Positions 1 to 8,121 of a stretch of 64,000 nt of DNA are shown piece after piece. Both the position numbers and the translations under genes were made by a program. The DNA comes from an uncultured Oscillospiraceae bacterium. GTDB lineage: Bacteria > Bacillota > Clostridia > Oscillospirales > Oscillospiraceae. The notes beneath the pieces were generated by a model that saw only the letters and a program-made list of their open reading frames with translations, was not told the DNA's origin and made no database searches. The DNA lies in assembly GCA_947625285.1 (NCBI GenBank), contig CANQNS010000002.1, positions 1-64,000 on the forward strand, written 5' to 3'. Position 1 is the first letter of the stretch, and the number at the start of each line of letters is the position of its first letter.

Positions 1-122
1 ACAGACGAGCGTGTTTAGCTCAAGCAGGGCACCGTAAGACCGATCACCCTCTCATTGTAGCTTAGGATCGAGCCTCTGAGCGGTGCGGTTTCTCCGCGCC
101 CTTTCAGGGCCATACTCATAGT

Positions 123-201
123 AGCAAGCAGGGCATGGTGGTACACACCATGCAAAAATGGGGCATTCCGGCCCCGCGCCGGAATGCCCCATTTGCTTGC
201 T
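123..201. other. Three-way-junction inverted repeat structure
   Basis: Three nested perfect stems are visible: an outer 7-bp stem (123-129 with 195-201) encloses an 8-bp hairpin (133-140 with 146-153) and a 17-bp hairpin with a 5-nt loop (156-172 with 178-194). The stems have no mismatches. I see no gene in this stretch. It lies beside transposase relics, so a transposon end, recombination site or structured RNA are all possible; I cannot assign it. Confidence 0.6.
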
Positions 202-241
202 GGGGGAAGCATCCCCAAAGCCCCTTTTGAACAGCTCCGTG

Positions 242-373
242 CCGGAGCTGGACGGTGTGAAACTCATGATTGGCGACAAATGCAAGGGGATGCTGGGGGC
301 CGTTGGCGAAGTGTACCCAGACTCCAAGTACCAGTGCTGCACCGTCCACTTTTACCGGAACATTTTGTCTTGA
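242..373 (+). pseudogene. IS256-family transposase fragment
   Basis: The translation includes MIGDKCKGMLGAVGEVYP followed by a CTVHFYRN segment, which matches the conserved catalytic-core stretch of IS256/MULE-type DDE transposases (GDKC-GMLEAVGEVFP-KYQRCTVHFYRN). Only about 43 codons remain and a stop follows at 371, whereas the family is about 400 residues long. The reading frame upstream is not recognisable as transposase. This is a decayed remnant and marks the island as recombination-prone. Confidence 0.65.
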
Positions 374-467
374 TGACAAAGCCAACGGAGCAAAGACAAT
401 CCGGGAGTACATTACTGCGCAAGGGGCCATATTCACGATCCCACTTAATTCAATCGGCAGAACATAG
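366..467 (+). pseudogene. Possible IS5-like transposase fragment
   Basis: In another frame directly after the IS256 relic, about 30 codons read DKANGAKTIREYITAQGA followed by IPLNS. This resembles the DKAYD-x-IR-x-QGA-x-IP-x-SN stretch of IS5/IS427-type transposases. It has no start codon or flanking domain and ends at a stop at 465. I call it a second decayed insertion-sequence piece on weak pattern similarity only. Confidence 0.35.
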
Positions 468-515
468 TAAGGCTTATCCCTTATAATTATGCTTTTGGGA
501 AACACTGTTTAATGC

Positions 516-914
516 TTGTCGGGGCCGAAGTGTGCAGCCCAAAAGAAACGTGTTGAGCTTTGCCCCCCGGTAGGATATAATGACTTGCAAGACAGGGAAG
601 GAGGAAGAACGAAGGCTCAGGCCCCTCAGATCGCCGACATACAGAGAACTGTGGCAGATTTGGGAAAACAGTTTGGCGTCGAACGGATATTTCTCTTTGG
701 CTCCTTTGCCCGCGGAGATGCCGCGGACGACAGCGATATAGACCTTCGGATCGACAAGGGTAAGATATGCGGCCTGTTTGTCCTGTCCGGCTTCCACCTC
801 GCCCTGGAGGAGCGCTTGGGCAGGAAGGTGGATCTTCTCACCTCCGACAGCTTGGACGCAGAATTCCTTGCCCGCATTAAATCGGAGGAGGCTCTTCTCT
901 ATGCCCATGAGTGA
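516..914 (+). CDS. MNT-type minimal nucleotidyltransferase (antitoxin)
   Basis: The protein carries the polymerase-beta-fold signature GSFARGDAADDSDIDL (GS-x10-DxD) that binds metal and nucleotide, and its ~100-residue core matches MNT/MntA proteins. In HEPN/MNT modules MNT is the antitoxin that adenylylates the HEPN ribonuclease toxin. The start is uncertain: the open frame begins at a TTG (516), another TTG is at 585, and the strong AAGGAGGAAG near 598 has no suitable start after it, so the 5' end may be rearranged. Its stop overlaps the start of a broken HEPN reading frame, so it is now probably an orphan. Confidence 0.7.
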   Translation: MSGPKCAAQKKRVELCPPVGYNDLQDREGGRTKAQAPQIADIQRTVADLGKQFGVERIFLFGSFARGDAADDSDIDLRIDKGKICGLFVLSGFHLALEERLGRKVDLLTSDSLDAEFLARIKSEEALLYAHE

Positions 915-1257
915 GAGGGACATCTTCCTCACTCATTCTCCTGGGCAGGATCGTGGCCTTGGTGATGGCTCTGACCGCCTCCTCGAATTGGCGGACGCCG
1001 GCGTCGTACCGCTGCACGTCGATCACGTTCAGCACATGGGCCTTCTGGGCGATCTGATTGAGATTGTTGCCGATGCGGTATAGCTGCCTCATCATAGCAT
1101 AATAATCCGGCGGTGGAGCGTCCCGGGGGATATAGCCTCTGATGAGCTGGCGGATATAGGCAGCCCGCGTGAGGCGGCTTCGCTGGGCTTTCCTGTCCAG
1201 CATCGCCAGCTCTTTTTCGTTCACCCAGACCTGGAGCCGGATGTTTCTGCTTCTCAT
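877..1257 (-). CDS. mobC: MobC-family relaxosome accessory protein
   Basis: MobC helps the relaxase open oriT during mobilization of plasmids and integrative elements. The N-terminal ribbon-helix-helix segment (RNIRLQVWVNEKELAML) and the middle RIGNNLNQIAQKA motif are typical. The start at 1257 is set by AAGGAGG eight bases upstream; a longer open frame to 1446 lacks a ribosome binding site. The last ~20 residues (after ILPRR) are encoded by the antisense of the MNT/HEPN junction and look non-native, so the 3' end is probably truncated. No relaxase follows, so mobility would need one in trans or outside the window. Confidence 0.8.
   Translation of the reverse strand: MRSRNIRLQVWVNEKELAMLDRKAQRSRLTRAAYIRQLIRGYIPRDAPPPDYYAMMRQLYRIGNNLNQIAQKAHVLNVIDVQRYDAGVRQFEEAVRAITKATILPRRMSEEDVPLTHGHREEPPPI
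901..943 (+). pseudogene. 5' remnant of HEPN toxin gene
   Basis: ATG codons at 901 and 907 overlap the MNT stop codon, the usual coupling in MNT-HEPN operons, and the first residues (MSERDIFL) resemble HEPN/DUF86 N-termini. After about a dozen codons the sequence becomes the antisense of mobC and no HEPN domain follows. I infer that recombination near 940 removed the toxin. Confidence 0.4.
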
Positions 1258-1296
1258 AATAAGTGCCTCCTTTTTCGGTTGGTTGATGTGGGGGTC

Positions 1297-1342
1297 ACAG
1301 GGGCTCGCCCCTGTAAAAAAGTGTTTGTGGGAGTACAAACAC
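1297..1342. other. Candidate oriT inverted repeats upstream of mobC
   Basis: Two perfect inverted repeats lie 40-85 bp upstream of mobC: ACAGGGGC-TC-GCCCCTGT (1297-1314) and GTGTTTGT-N6-ACAAACAC (1321-1342). oriT regions often consist of such repeats next to mob genes. I cannot identify a nick sequence by family, so this is positional inference. Confidence 0.35.
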
Positions 1343-1423
1343 GATGCTTGCGGGCAAAGTCGCATTCGATTAAACGGATTGACTGCCCCTTCGGGGGGAT
1401 CACTGCCTGAAAGAGAAACGCAA

Positions 1424-1455
1424 AAAAGCAGCCTGCGTTCGAGCAAGCTGCTTTT
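1424..1455 (-). terminator. Terminator after the HipA-like gene
   Basis: A stem AAAAGCAGC-x-TGC / GCA-x-GCTGCTTTT with a short loop lies just past the HipA-like stop codon. On the minus strand it ends in a run of six T. A-tracts on both sides mean it could also stop transcription on the plus strand. Confidence 0.6.
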
Positions 1456-1471
1456 CGTGTTTTTCCCTGAT

Positions 1472-2845
1472 TTATTTCCCTCTGTTGGGGATCGCCAGGA
1501 GCTGCCGGACGCGAAGCTCCAACAGCTGCTCCAGCGCCCGCAGATGCTCCTCTGGCAGGTTGATGCTGGGATGGCGTTGGAAGGTGAAGCCGATCATCCG
1601 GCGAAGCTGCTGCTTCTGCTTCGCACCCATCACAGCGGCGCATACCTCCTCGTAGGACAGCCGATAGGGATTCATCCGCGTCCCGGCATATTCCTTCAGC
1701 TTCTCGAAATCCTCGATCTCTTCTTGCCCAGCGTAGCACAGCAGGGACAGACCGTTGTCGAAGATGGGCGCAGGGGCGGTGATTTCGCCGGTGTGATTGT
1801 CCCGCAGGACGCCGAAGTTTCCGAGGTGCCGATCCTCGTTGTAAATGAGCGCGTCAAAGACCAGCATGCTGCGGAGCTGTTCTCCAAATGCCGGGCCGAG
1901 GCCGTCAAAGTATTCCAGGCACCCCTGGATGCCCCCGGACTTTACCAGGCTGCCGATGGGGATATATGAGGTGTCCACATCGGTGAATAGCGCGCACTTG
2001 GAGGCGGTGATGCCCTTCCAGTTTTCCAGGTCGTAATGGACCGCGTTCAGTCGCATGGTCTGGGCGATCTGGGAGGCATAGTATTCGCAGTAGGGCTCCC
2101 GCCCGGCGTTGTGCGCGCCGCTGGAGCCGCCCTTGTAGAGATAGATGCCGTCGTTTTCGATGAAGCGCCACGCCTTGGGCAGCATACCGTTGGTGGTCAG
2201 TTCCGGGGAGGTGGTGAACGCCTCCCGGCTCTGGCCCGCGCCGGTATAGGCCACCAGGGCCAGCATCTCCGAAAAGCGGTTTTCATAGAGATTGTAGTCG
2301 GCAAACGTCCCCTCAAAGCCGTCCGGCACGACCCAATAGCTGTCGTTGAGGGACAGCCCCTTGCACACGTCGATGATGCCCTTCGTGTCATTCTGGCTCA
2401 GCCCCAGCGTTTTCAATATCTCGTCCACAAAGGCCCGGTTCTTGGGGATCACGCGCCGCTCCAGCCACTTGACGACGCCCTCGCCGGTGCAGGCCATGTC
2501 CAGCGGGAGCAGATGGCGGGCGTCCTCGTTGACGGACAGGACCTCCGCCACCAGTCCCTCCAGGCCGCGCTTTTCCAGGGTGAATTTCATGAGCTCCGTA
2601 TCATAAATACGGAGGCTGTAAACGCTTGATGCCATTTCTTCCTGTTCCTCCAAGGACAGCGATACCGTCTTGCCCAGGGCGGCGGCAATCTTCAGGACCA
2701 TATCCAGGGTCAGGTTCTGCCCGCCGCTCTCCAGCCGGCAGATGCTGGACCGCTGGGTGCCGATCATCCGGGCCAGCTCCGCCTGCGATATGCCCTTTTC
2801 CAGCCGCGCCGCCACAAGCTGCGAGATGATCTCCTGTCTGTGCAT
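1472..2845 (-). CDS. XRE HTH-HipA-like kinase fusion
   Basis: The N-terminal ~65 residues are an XRE/Cro helix-turn-helix (KGISQAELARMIGTQRSSI). The C-terminal half has HipA-kinase features: the catalytic loop YNEDRHLGNFGVL near residue 345 and the metal-binding IFDNG near 370. In HipBA toxin-antitoxin systems the HTH (HipB) and serine kinase (HipA) are separate; here both are one 457-residue chain, as in a family common on Firmicute mobile elements. It probably autorepresses and may phosphorylate a host target. The start has a GAGGGA ribosome binding site. Confidence 0.75.
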   Translation of the reverse strand: MHRQEIISQLVAARLEKGISQAELARMIGTQRSSICRLESGGQNLTLDMVLKIAAALGKTVSLSLEEQEEMASSVYSLRIYDTELMKFTLEKRGLEGLVAEVLSVNEDARHLLPLDMACTGEGVVKWLERRVIPKNRAFVDEILKTLGLSQNDTKGIIDVCKGLSLNDSYWVVPDGFEGTFADYNLYENRFSEMLALVAYTGAGQSREAFTTSPELTTNGMLPKAWRFIENDGIYLYKGGSSGAHNAGREPYCEYYASQIAQTMRLNAVHYDLENWKGITASKCALFTDVDTSYIPIGSLVKSGGIQGCLEYFDGLGPAFGEQLRSMLVFDALIYNEDRHLGNFGVLRDNHTGEITAPAPIFDNGLSLLCYAGQEEIEDFEKLKEYAGTRMNPYRLSYEEVCAAVMGAKQKQQLRRMIGFTFQRHPSINLPEEHLRALEQLLELRVRQLLAIPNRGK

Positions 2846-2989
2846 GGTGTTCCCTCATGTCTCTGTTCTGTTTGCTATGTTACCATATATGATAACACTT
2901 TGCAAGGGGAACTGTGCAGCTTTATGGTGGCTTTGTGTGATTATATGCAAAACCGGGAGCGGGAGATGTCCCGTTCCCGGCTTTGCGGT

Positions 2990-3343
2990 TCAGACGTAGA
3001 TGAGTTCGTTCAAAACAATTTCCTCGGCGGCGCTGTGGATGTTGTTCATGAGCCCTACCCAGCGCATCTGATCCATCGCTTTCAATTCCTCTGTGACGCC
3101 TTGTGAGCGGGCCATCTCGGCTGTGAGCCGCTCCATCCTGGCGCGGGCTTCCTGGTCCACCTGCAGCAGGTGCGGATTCAGGCTGCCGGATGTCAGCAGA
3201 TTGGTGAATGTCCCTGGCCGATGGTGCATGAGAAACCTCCGGCGCAGCAGGGCGTACTTGCCCAGGCGGATTTCCGGCTCCTGGTGGGGGAGCAGGTTGG
3301 GGATGCGATAGCCGTTCACCATGGTGTAACCGATCTCGTTCAT
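2990..3343 (-). CDS. tnpV: TnpV-family transposon protein
   Basis: This 117-residue protein has the TnpV hallmarks: YTMVNGYRIPNL, GKYALLRRRFL, RMERLTAEMA and the terminal AEEIVLNELIYV. TnpV accompanies large serine-recombinase transposons of the Tn4451 type and related conjugative elements; its biochemical role is not established. I chose the second of two close ATGs because it is 8 bases from AAGGAGG, while the first (3349) is only 2 bases away. No TnpX-type integrase is in the window. Confidence 0.8.
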   Translation of the reverse strand: MNEIGYTMVNGYRIPNLLPHQEPEIRLGKYALLRRRFLMHHRPGTFTNLLTSGSLNPHLLQVDQEARARMERLTAEMARSQGVTEELKAMDQMRWVGLMNNIHSAAEEIVLNELIYV

Positions 3344-3545
3344 GTTCATGCCCTCCTTTTGCTTCATTGTAGGGCATACGGAGAATAACTGCAAATGTGC
3401 GATCGTCGGAAGTTTTCTTTTTTCGGGTAGTATAGGCAGTAAACAGGGGTGGGGTGTGGGGAGGGGGAGCGCGGCGGCAGGTTTGCCGCAGGCCAATGGG
3501 TATGGTACGCCCTTGTGAGTAAGGCATTTTCTTTTTCGCTTTTGC

Positions 3546-4472
3546 TTATCTCTCCTTCCCTCGCTGTAAACTGCGGTAGTATTCCAGGGCTTTGATGATG
3601 GTGTCCTCTATCATTTCATTGGGTGTATCCGGCTTGAAATAGCTGGCTATACGGGATTTGGGGAAGCTCAAGTACTTGTTCTTCTCCCCCTTTTCTTCCT
3701 GTATGATGGAGAGGATGACCTCCGGGGACAGGCGGCCTTCCTGGGAGAATTTGCGTATCTTGACGGCCTGGGCGTTGGAGGGAGTGCGGTTCTTGCTCAC
3801 CATGGTCTCATAGAGCGATGCCTGTTCCCGCTGGGAGAGATAGGACAGCTCCACAGCGGGCCGCATGGCGATCTTGCCGTCGTCCACCAGCTTCAGCAGC
3901 TCCGGGATGAGGCTGGTCAGACGGATATAGCGGTGGATCTGCCGGGCGCTGTCCTCCTCGCTTTTGCTCAGTTTTGCAACGCTGGTCAACTTCTCGCCCA
4001 CTGGAGCACATATTAGATCGGTCCGCTTGCCCTGCCGTTTCATGGCGTCCAGCTTCATCTTGTAGGCGAACGCCTTTTCGCTGGGCAATATCTTCTCCCG
4101 CTGGAGATTGCTGTCCACCATGACGATGGTCGCTTCCTCGTCGGTCAGATCGCGGACGATACAGGGGAGCGCCTCCGCGCCTGTAAGTTCTGCGGCGGCC
4201 ATGCGCCGATGGCCGGCTACCATCTGATAGCCGTCGCCCAGGGGCCGTACCAGCGCGGGAACGAGCACGCCGCGCTCCCGGATGCTGTCCGCGAGGGCCG
4301 CCAGGTCCCCGTCTGCCTTTACCTTGAACGGGTGGCCGGGGAAGGGGCTGATTTGTTCCAGCGGGATCTCGAGGATGGGTTCCAGCTTGGCTTCGTCCCG
4401 CTCGGCCTGGGTGGTGAACAGGTCGTCCAGCGAGGTCAGCAGGGATGCTGCACTGGGTCTTGCTTTTGACAT
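3546..4472 (-). CDS. ParB/RepB/Spo0J-like partition protein
   Basis: The N-terminal ParB/Srx nuclease-fold domain shows ISPFPGHPFKV and the signature DGYQMVAGHRRMAAAEL around residues 80-95, followed by a KorB-like helix-turn-helix region. Proteins of this type stabilise plasmids and integrative elements by binding centromere-like sites. No parA neighbours it, which is usual for the single-gene ParB copies on Firmicute mobile elements. AGGAGG precedes the start. Two residues, GHRR, form the CTP-binding motif in true ParB and are present. Confidence 0.85.
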   Translation of the reverse strand: MSKARPSAASLLTSLDDLFTTQAERDEAKLEPILEIPLEQISPFPGHPFKVKADGDLAALADSIRERGVLVPALVRPLGDGYQMVAGHRRMAAAELTGAEALPCIVRDLTDEEATIVMVDSNLQREKILPSEKAFAYKMKLDAMKRQGKRTDLICAPVGEKLTSVAKLSKSEEDSARQIHRYIRLTSLIPELLKLVDDGKIAMRPAVELSYLSQREQASLYETMVSKNRTPSNAQAVKIRKFSQEGRLSPEVILSIIQEEKGEKNKYLSFPKSRIASYFKPDTPNEMIEDTIIKALEYYRSLQRGKER

Positions 4473-4498
4473 TGTTTGTTCCTCCTAGATATAAATTT

Positions 4499-4523
4499 AG
4501 CCGCCCACGAAAACGTGGACGGC
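4499..4523. other. Hairpin in the parB/herA divergent region
   Basis: An 11-bp stem (AGCCGCCCACG / CGTGGACGGCT, one mismatch) with a 3-nt loop lies 27 bases upstream of the ParB-like start. The rest of 4473-4651 is AT-rich intergenic DNA with a TATAAT (4577) but no good -35 box. A role as operator or leader hairpin is possible. Confidence 0.35.
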
Positions 4524-4651
4524 TGTCAAACGTAGTAATATAGAATGTTTTTGTCGCATTGTTGAATGGAAGGTGTTATAATAATAATTGGTTAATAAGA
4601 TGATTTGAACGACCTGCTATAAAAGAAGATTAATCGAGAGGAAAAGAAGAC

Positions 4652-6700
4652 ATGAGCAAAAGATACAGATTGTCGGTTTTGGGGATCTCCCTGGTCTTAC
4701 TCATCATTGTTGGATGGGGCATAAATCATAGTTTGCGGTTTATGATTGAGGATTTTTGGTTTACTTCCGGACTGCTATTACTTATCTTGCTGTCATTGGT
4801 TGATCAGCCGTTCTTTTCTAAGGACAGCAATGTTTTTGTTAATAGCGTTACGGCGTTGCTGTCACTCTTGCTCATACCAGCAAAAGACCGGACGGCTACG
4901 TTTTGGATATTCCTCGTGGTGACAGTTTATTTGATCGTCAGCAGTTATTTGTTGATGTGGATGAGAACGAAGGAATTGTATCTGGAAAATAAGGCGGTAC
5001 AGTTTTTTGCAAGGCTTAATCGGCAAATTGGAAAACCGGAAGTACTCTTTTCAGCATTTTTCCTTTGGGGAATCGGACGACAGTTTAGTCGGAATGCTGT
5101 GGGGTTTAACGGATTGCTGCTGTTTTGGATCATCTTTATGGTAGTTAATATTCCATCTGTCGCCATGACGATTAGCGAATTATTTCATAAAGATGATCAA
5201 AACACACAGATTCTTCCTGTAGGGAAAATATTCGGCGTTCAATCGAAGAATACATTTCTTGTACAACTTTTAGATAATCGACAGCAGACAATGAAGCTGT
5301 TTGATTTTGTTGAGTTTGTCTACGCAGTGGACATGAAAGAGCATAAGGGAATTGTTTTGGATGTGTATTTATTGGATCAGGAGCAATGGATCAAGGTTTT
5401 GACTACGCCGGAGATAGACGGTTTATTTGATAAGACGATTGAAAAATATGAACCTGATTACATTTATAAAGTGGAGAATCCCCCTGCGACAGATTATCTA
5501 ACACGGTTTGTCGGGCTAATATGTGAAAATGCGGTGATAGAGAAGATCAAGTTCACATACAACGCAAGAGTAGAAATATATAGTGGAAATTTGGTTGAAC
5601 TCGCGGTCAACTCACATAGAGTGCTGTATCAAGTCGTGCAAGGCATTACAAAGAATGAACAACTTGCGAATAAGAATGAGACCAGTTTTGTCGTTGGGGA
5701 AGCTATACAGATCGGTGAGTGGAATCATCAGACAGGGAGATTTGAAAGGTATGGCTGGGTACCGAATATCAACACACCTCTCTTTCTGGCATCTGAAATT
5801 GAGGAGCCTAATCTCAAGGAAGGCGAGTTTATTGTCGGGCATATACCGGGTACAAACTACCCCGTTATTCTTAACAAGGAATTAGCAGTAACACATCATA
5901 CAGCGATTTTGGGCGTAACGGGCTCTGGAAAATCGGTCTTTGCGCGGAATCTGATCAGGCAAATTGCTGATGAGACAACAAAGGTGATAATTGTAGATTT
6001 AACTGGTGAATATGAAGATAAATTTCCGGGGATCACATCTATTATCGCTAAAGTAGAAGCTACCATTATATCTACACAAATCGATAAGTTAATAGTAGAA
6101 AATGCAAAATTTGCCGACAAACGTGATACGAGAGTAATTCAAACATCTGAGAGGATAATCCGGGAGAGCATCAGCAATGCTATTGAGCGGTATTTAAAGA
6201 GCGATGCCAATAAAATCGTATTTGAGCTTAATGAAATAACTAACAAAGCAAGCAGTTTGGAATATACAAGATGGTTTTTCAGTGTGCTGTTCTCGATTGC
6301 AAAAGAATACAAGAATTATGGAAAACGTGTTTGTGTTGTGCTGGAAGAAGCGCATACAGTTATACCTGAAATCAACTCTATGGGGGCACAGGATACGGCT
6401 TCACGAGCCACAGTAAACAGTATTGCCCAAATCGCTTTACAAGGACGGAAGTATAATATTGGTTTTCTCGTTATTGCCCAGCGGACGGCAAATGTTTCTA
6501 AAACTGTATTAACACAATGCAATTCCGTGGTAGTATTCCAAGAATTGGATCGCACTACCAGCGAGTTCTTAGCAAATTATATGGGACAAGATCTTGTAGA
6601 GATATTACCGACATTAAAGGAGAGAACTGCCATTGCAATGGGTAAAGCATTTCGGTCAAGTACGCCAATGATTTTCCAGGTTCCCGATATCATCGAATAG
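4652..6700 (+). CDS. Membrane-anchored HerA/FtsK-type ATPase
   Basis: The first ~180 residues hold about five hydrophobic membrane segments. A middle region of about 200 residues (beta-rich, compatible with a HerA-associated barrel) is followed by a HerA-like ATPase: Walker A GVTGSGKS near residue 420, Walker B VCVVLEEAH near 560 and the C-terminal sensor region IAQRTANVSKTVLTQC. HerA ATPases are hexameric DNA pumps; several antiphage systems pair one with a nuclease or Sir2 protein, but no partner is adjacent here. Base composition is clearly AT-richer than the neighbours, which suggests recent transfer. A defence or conjugative-transfer role is inference. GAGAGG precedes the ATG. Confidence 0.7.
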   Translation: MSKRYRLSVLGISLVLLIIVGWGINHSLRFMIEDFWFTSGLLLLILLSLVDQPFFSKDSNVFVNSVTALLSLLLIPAKDRTATFWIFLVVTVYLIVSSYLLMWMRTKELYLENKAVQFFARLNRQIGKPEVLFSAFFLWGIGRQFSRNAVGFNGLLLFWIIFMVVNIPSVAMTISELFHKDDQNTQILPVGKIFGVQSKNTFLVQLLDNRQQTMKLFDFVEFVYAVDMKEHKGIVLDVYLLDQEQWIKVLTTPEIDGLFDKTIEKYEPDYIYKVENPPATDYLTRFVGLICENAVIEKIKFTYNARVEIYSGNLVELAVNSHRVLYQVVQGITKNEQLANKNETSFVVGEAIQIGEWNHQTGRFERYGWVPNINTPLFLASEIEEPNLKEGEFIVGHIPGTNYPVILNKELAVTHHTAILGVTGSGKSVFARNLIRQIADETTKVIIVDLTGEYEDKFPGITSIIAKVEATIISTQIDKLIVENAKFADKRDTRVIQTSERIIRESISNAIERYLKSDANKIVFELNEITNKASSLEYTRWFFSVLFSIAKEYKNYGKRVCVVLEEAHTVIPEINSMGAQDTASRATVNSIAQIALQGRKYNIGFLVIAQRTANVSKTVLTQCNSVVVFQELDRTTSEFLANYMGQDLVEILPTLKERTAIAMGKAFRSSTPMIFQVPDIIE

Positions 6701-6778
6701 CTTGTAAGTACATAAGTTTTGTTAAGTGCAAAGCGACGGAACATGATCTGCTCCGCCGCTTTGAGTTTTGCCTTATTT

Positions 6779-7384
6779 CTATCTGATCTGATACACCTGC
6801 TGGTCATGCAACGGGCCGCAGATGAGTTGGATGCTGGATTCTACCGTGAAGCTGCGTTCGCAGCTTTTGGGCACGTCCAGCTCATTCTCGCATATATGTA
6901 TCAGCTCGCTCCAGAGATGGCAGCCCAGCATTTTAGCGGTGTACTGCCAGGAGGGATAGCGGGGATCCCGCTTGCGGTTATATTCCAGGCAGGAATGGGG
7001 GTGGGTGCGATTGTACTCGCTGACGAACATGGCCCGGTATTCCTCCGGGGTGTGGTCCTCGGCGCGGTATTTGTACCATAGCTGGTCCTTGCTTGGATAG
7101 TTCTCCCGGAGCCACTGGGCCGCTTTCATGTCAAATTCCAGCTCCACGCATCGGTGGCTGGGAAGTTCGGGGAGAGTGTCCAGCTCCTTGGTCGTCGGCG
7201 GTCTGCCGTGGTCTGCGATGAAGCTTTCCACAGCCGCGCAGATGGAGAGGTCGTCCCATTTCTTGCCGGGATAGTCTGACAGCAGATCTTCGAGTACGGT
7301 TTTTGCCTGGTGGAGGCTGTCGCTGAGACCCTCGACGGTATCCAGATAGTGGACGATCAGTCGAAATGCCTTTGCAGTCGTCAT
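6779..7384 (-). CDS. Hypothetical protein of the island
   Basis: I do not recognise this 201-residue protein. It is rich in charged and aromatic residues, has no signal peptide or membrane segment, and contains a DHGRPPTTKELD stretch that recalls short helix-turn-helix-like repeats found near homing endonucleases. Codon use and length support a real gene. The ribosome binding site is weak, so the start is not certain. It converges on the HerA-like gene and its 5' end lies about 120 bases from the sigG truncation point, so it marks the right edge of the island. Confidence 0.5.
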   Translation of the reverse strand: MTTAKAFRLIVHYLDTVEGLSDSLHQAKTVLEDLLSDYPGKKWDDLSICAAVESFIADHGRPPTTKELDTLPELPSHRCVELEFDMKAAQWLRENYPSKDQLWYKYRAEDHTPEEYRAMFVSEYNRTHPHSCLEYNRKRDPRYPSWQYTAKMLGCHLWSELIHICENELDVPKSCERSFTVESSIQLICGPLHDQQVYQIR

Positions 7385-7501
7385 GCTTTTTGTCGCCGCC
7401 TTTCTTCATTTTACGAATTTCTACCGTTCGACGGCGTTCTACAGGAGAAAACGAGCCCGCAAACCCTTGGGAACAGGGACCCATTTCCACTTTAGATAAC
7501 G

Positions 7502-8002
7502 GTGCCCATGATATCGGGGGAGATACGCCGGTATCTGCGGGACAACAGCGCGCTGCGGGTGAGCCGGTCCCTGCGGGACCTGGCCTACCGGGTCATGCAG
7601 GCCAAGGAGGCATACCTGAACGAACACCAGCGGGAGCCGGATATGGACCAGGTGGCGAAGATGCTGGGGGTAGAGCCGGGAGACGTGGTCATGGCTATGG
7701 ACGCCATCTCCGACCCGGTGAGCCTGTTCGAGCCGGTGTACTCCGACGGAGGCGAGAGCGTGTCGGTGATGGACCAGATCGGTGACAGCAAAAATACCGA
7801 CGCCGCCTGGCTGGAGCGGATCGCGCTCACCGAGGCGGTGGACAAGCTGGGCGAGCGGGAGAAAAAGATCCTGTCCATGCGGTTTTTCGACGGCCGGACC
7901 CAGGTGGAGGTAGCGGCGGCCATCGGCATCAGCCAGGCCCAGGTCTCCCGGCTGGAGAAGAACGCCGTGGGCCAGATCAAGAAGGCGTTGTTTCCCACGT
8001 GA
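7502..8002 (+). pseudogene. sigG: sigG fragment lacking its 5' third
   Basis: The 166 codons encode sigma-G from region 2.4 to region 4: GEIRRYLRDN, VSRSLRDLAYR, DPVSLFEPVY, VMDQI and GISQAQVSRLEK are diagnostic for the forespore sigma factor SigG and do not fit SigF. The family is about 255 residues; the part with the core-RNAP-binding helices is missing. The frame opens with a GTG that corresponds to an internal Val, and an in-frame stop lies at 7493-7495. Island DNA takes over exactly there. Either the gene is dead or the 5' part lies across an excisable element. Confidence 0.85.
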
Positions 8003-8121
8003 GGGCATAGAGGGGCCGGAGGGCCTCTCTATTTACATAAATCAGTAGACATAAATATATTAACATAATTAAGTATACATAACAAAAGACGGCCCGGCAT
8101 CGCTGCCGGACCGTTCCTCTT
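7994..8121. repeat. Direct repeat, left copy, flanking CRISPR-Cas
   Basis: This 128-bp stretch covers the last codons of sigG, the sigG terminator-like hairpin and a second hairpin. It recurs at 17331-17457 with roughly 95% identity and one 1-base gap. The first hairpin here is AGAGGGGCC / GGCCTCTCT with one G-T pair. The matching hairpin in the other copy differs on both sides of the stem, so pairing is kept. The two copies bracket the whole CRISPR-Cas locus. Confidence 0.9.

Noticed and set aside
7502..8002. Sigma factor fragment considered as sigF or another sporulation sigma factor.
   Set aside because: DPVSLFEPVY, VMDQI and GISQAQVSRLEK match sigma-G, and the gene next to it is a sigma-G-type SASP gene.
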